From the NCBI GenBank assembly GCA_030037105.1, contig JASHRY010000161.1:1-8245 (forward strand): a DNA stretch of 8,245 bases. The letters run 5' to 3'. The DNA is from Xanthobacteraceae bacterium. Lineage in GTDB: Bacteria > Pseudomonadota > Alphaproteobacteria > Rhizobiales > Xanthobacteraceae. Every line of letters starts with the position of its first letter. Positions within the stretch are counted from its first letter, which is position 1. The translations under genes were made by a program, and so were the position numbers. Below, in pieces: positions 7,329 to 8,245 of the stretch. Below the pieces are notes generated by a model, which was not told the DNA's origin, ran no database searches, and worked only from the letters and a program-made list of their open reading frames with translations.

Positions 7329-7493
7329 TCACTTCCTGTCATTTTCGTCGGCGAGCAACTTCGCTAGTTTGGCCTCTTCCTCCGCGAGCAGCTCCATAAT
7401 AATCCGCCGCCTGGACGTATCCTTCTCGTCCTTCAGCAGCTCCCGATAGTGTTTGATGTTAAGGTTGATGATTGTTCGTGCGGAAGGGCCCAT
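7329..7493 (-). CDS. Small charged, coiled-coil-like hypothetical protein, 54 aa
   Basis: It begins MGPSARTIINLNIKHYRELL and ends EEEAKLAKLLADENDRK, a nearly continuous charged helix with heptad-like leucine spacing. The start at 7493 has GGGAG (7503-7507 in plus coordinates) with a 9-nt spacer. I recall similar short proteins (NI-x-HYR-x-LL followed by LLAEEEAKL) as common uncharacterised genes in Bradyrhizobium-type genomes, which supports it being real. It is transcribed divergently from the Crp/Fnr gene, and the palindromic FixK/FNR site between them lies 84.5 bp from its start, so it could share that operator. I saw no clear -10 on this strand. Function unknown; alternative frames over the region look like shadows. 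Confidence 0.68.
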   Translation of the reverse strand: MGPSARTIINLNIKHYRELLKDEKDTSRRRIIMELLAEEEAKLAKLLADENDRK

Positions 7494-7568
7494 GCAAGCA
7501 TGCTCCCGATACTGTGCAAATTCCTAACATCGGGCAATTGCGTTCGCCAAGAGTGCCGCCGGACAATA

Positions 7569-7586
7569 GTTTGATCGCGATCAAAC
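7569..7586. promoter_or_regulatory. Perfect 18-bp FixK/FNR palindrome upstream of the regulator gene
   Basis: GTTTGATCGCGATCAAAC is a perfect palindrome containing TTGAT-CGCG-ATCAA (7571-7584). Its centre is 57.5 bp before the regulator ATG. CACAAT at 7606-7611 is a -10-like hexamer placed correctly for a class II start near 7618-7619. Because the site is symmetric and lies in a divergent intergenic region, it could also serve the 54-aa gene. Confidence 0.75.
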
Positions 7587-7634
7587 TTCGACGCGGTTTT
7601 TGGCGCACAATATTCGATGCAAGGGGAGACACAA

Positions 7635-8245
7635 ATGGCAAAAGCCGCAACGTCAAACGGCAATCCCGGGCCGGCCGTCCGAGCCATTGACCAGTGGCTG
7701 TCCTCGTCGGGACGAATGCATCAATTGCTCACCGATCAGGAGCGCGCCCATCTGGCCGTTATCGCATCAATTGTTCGCTTCAAGAAAGGCGAGGTCATAT
7801 ACCGCGAAGGGCAGAGCGTCGACGCGATTTTCAATATTATCAATGGAATTGTGACGTCATATAGGAAAGCGCGCAGCGGCGACGAACATATCGCGGCGTT
7901 CCTGTTTCCCGGCGACTTGTTCGGATTGTCTGAAGAAGGACGCTACACGAATTCGACCAGGGCGATAACGCCGGTAACCGCATATCGCCTCCCGATATCC
8001 GCAATACGCAGCCGGCTTGCGAAAGACGCAACGTTGGAATTCCACGTTATCTGCAAGCTTTGCCACGAGCTTCGTCAGGCTCAGCGTCACGCGTTCCTTC
8101 TCACCGAGAGGAGAGCTGTCGTTAAATTGGCGATGTTCCTGCAAATGCTCGAACAACTCCAAGCCGCTCGGGGTGAGCAAACGGCCGAAATCCACCTGTC
8201 GATGAATCGATCCGAAATCGGAGAGTACGCCGGAATGACGCTGGC
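7635..8245 (+). CDS. Crp/Fnr-family transcriptional regulator (FixK-like), 3' partial
   Basis: 203 complete codons are visible; the gene runs off the window. The start is supported by AAGGGGAG (7621-7628) 6 nt before ATG. Residues about 30-120 form the cyclic-nucleotide-binding-like beta-roll (KGEVIYREGQSVDAIFNIIN, FPGDLFGL at 91-98), followed by a dimerisation helix (about 133-180) and the start of the winged helix-turn-helix (SMNRSEIGEYAGMT). The recognition helix, where FNR/FixK proteins carry E-x-x-S-R, lies just past the end. There is no cysteine in the first 139 residues, so the N-terminal 4Fe-4S oxygen sensor of true FNR is absent; Cys140 and Cys143 are the only visible cysteines. That makes a FixK-like or DNR/Crp-like member more likely than FNR. 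A perfect FixK/FNR site upstream suggests autoregulation or control by another FixK. Confidence 0.9.
   Translation, partial: MAKAATSNGNPGPAVRAIDQWLSSSGRMHQLLTDQERAHLAVIASIVRFKKGEVIYREGQSVDAIFNIINGIVTSYRKARSGDEHIAAFLFPGDLFGLSEEGRYTNSTRAITPVTAYRLPISAIRSRLAKDATLEFHVICKLCHELRQAQRHAFLLTERRAVVKLAMFLQMLEQLQAARGEQTAEIHLSMNRSEIGEYAGMTL

Noticed and set aside
7433..7687. 84-aa minus-strand frame (and a related 65-aa frame at 7459-7656) across the regulator upstream region
   Set aside because: They cover the FixK/FNR palindrome and the start of the Crp/Fnr gene; the 54-aa frame at 7329-7493 is a better gene for this strand.

Overview
The window looks like a chromosomal stretch from an alphaproteobacterium, most likely of the Hyphomicrobiales (Bradyrhizobium/Methylocystis/Beijerinckia type). 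The basis is high G+C with strong GC3 bias, a rhizobial-style class I PHA synthase and phasin, small hypothetical proteins of a kind I recall from that order, and FixK/FNR-type operators. I cannot name a genus. I see no tRNA, rRNA, CRISPR array, insertion sequence or phage gene.

Layout. Positions 2-2578 (+) hold the 3' part of a large fusion of an ADP-forming acyl-CoA synthetase and a GNAT acetyltransferase (Pat/YfiQ architecture); its start lies before the window. Next come a possible stem-loop and a perfect FixK/FNR box, followed by a 424-aa PhaC-like alpha/beta hydrolase with a cysteine nucleophile elbow (2755-4029, +). A 294-bp gap, carrying a second perfect FixK/FNR box near its end, leads to a phasin (4324-4686, +) and a 63-aa hypothetical protein (4839-5030, +). 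That gene converges, with only 7 bp between stop codons, on a full class I poly(3-hydroxyalkanoate) synthase phaC (5038-6909, -). The phaC upstream region has a near-perfect FixK/FNR box. A 67-aa hypothetical gene (7111-7314, +) then converges on a 54-aa coiled-coil-like gene (7329-7493, -). At the right edge is a Crp/Fnr-family regulator (7635 onward, +, cut by the window end), with a perfect 18-bp FixK/FNR palindrome upstream of it.

How it fits together. PhaC makes polyhydroxybutyrate-type polymer, the phasin coats the granule, and the PhaC-like hydrolase may hydrolyse, transfer or re-esterify PHA chains. The acyl-CoA synthetase/acetyltransferase could link acyl-CoA supply or lysine acetylation to this metabolism. 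The main finding is that all three recognisable PHA genes and the regulator gene each have a TTGAT-N4-ATCAA-type site 57-85 bp (centre to start codon) upstream. This suggests a compact, low-oxygen-responsive carbon-storage regulon that includes its own Crp/Fnr-type regulator. The operators are read directly from the sequence; the regulatory wiring is inference.
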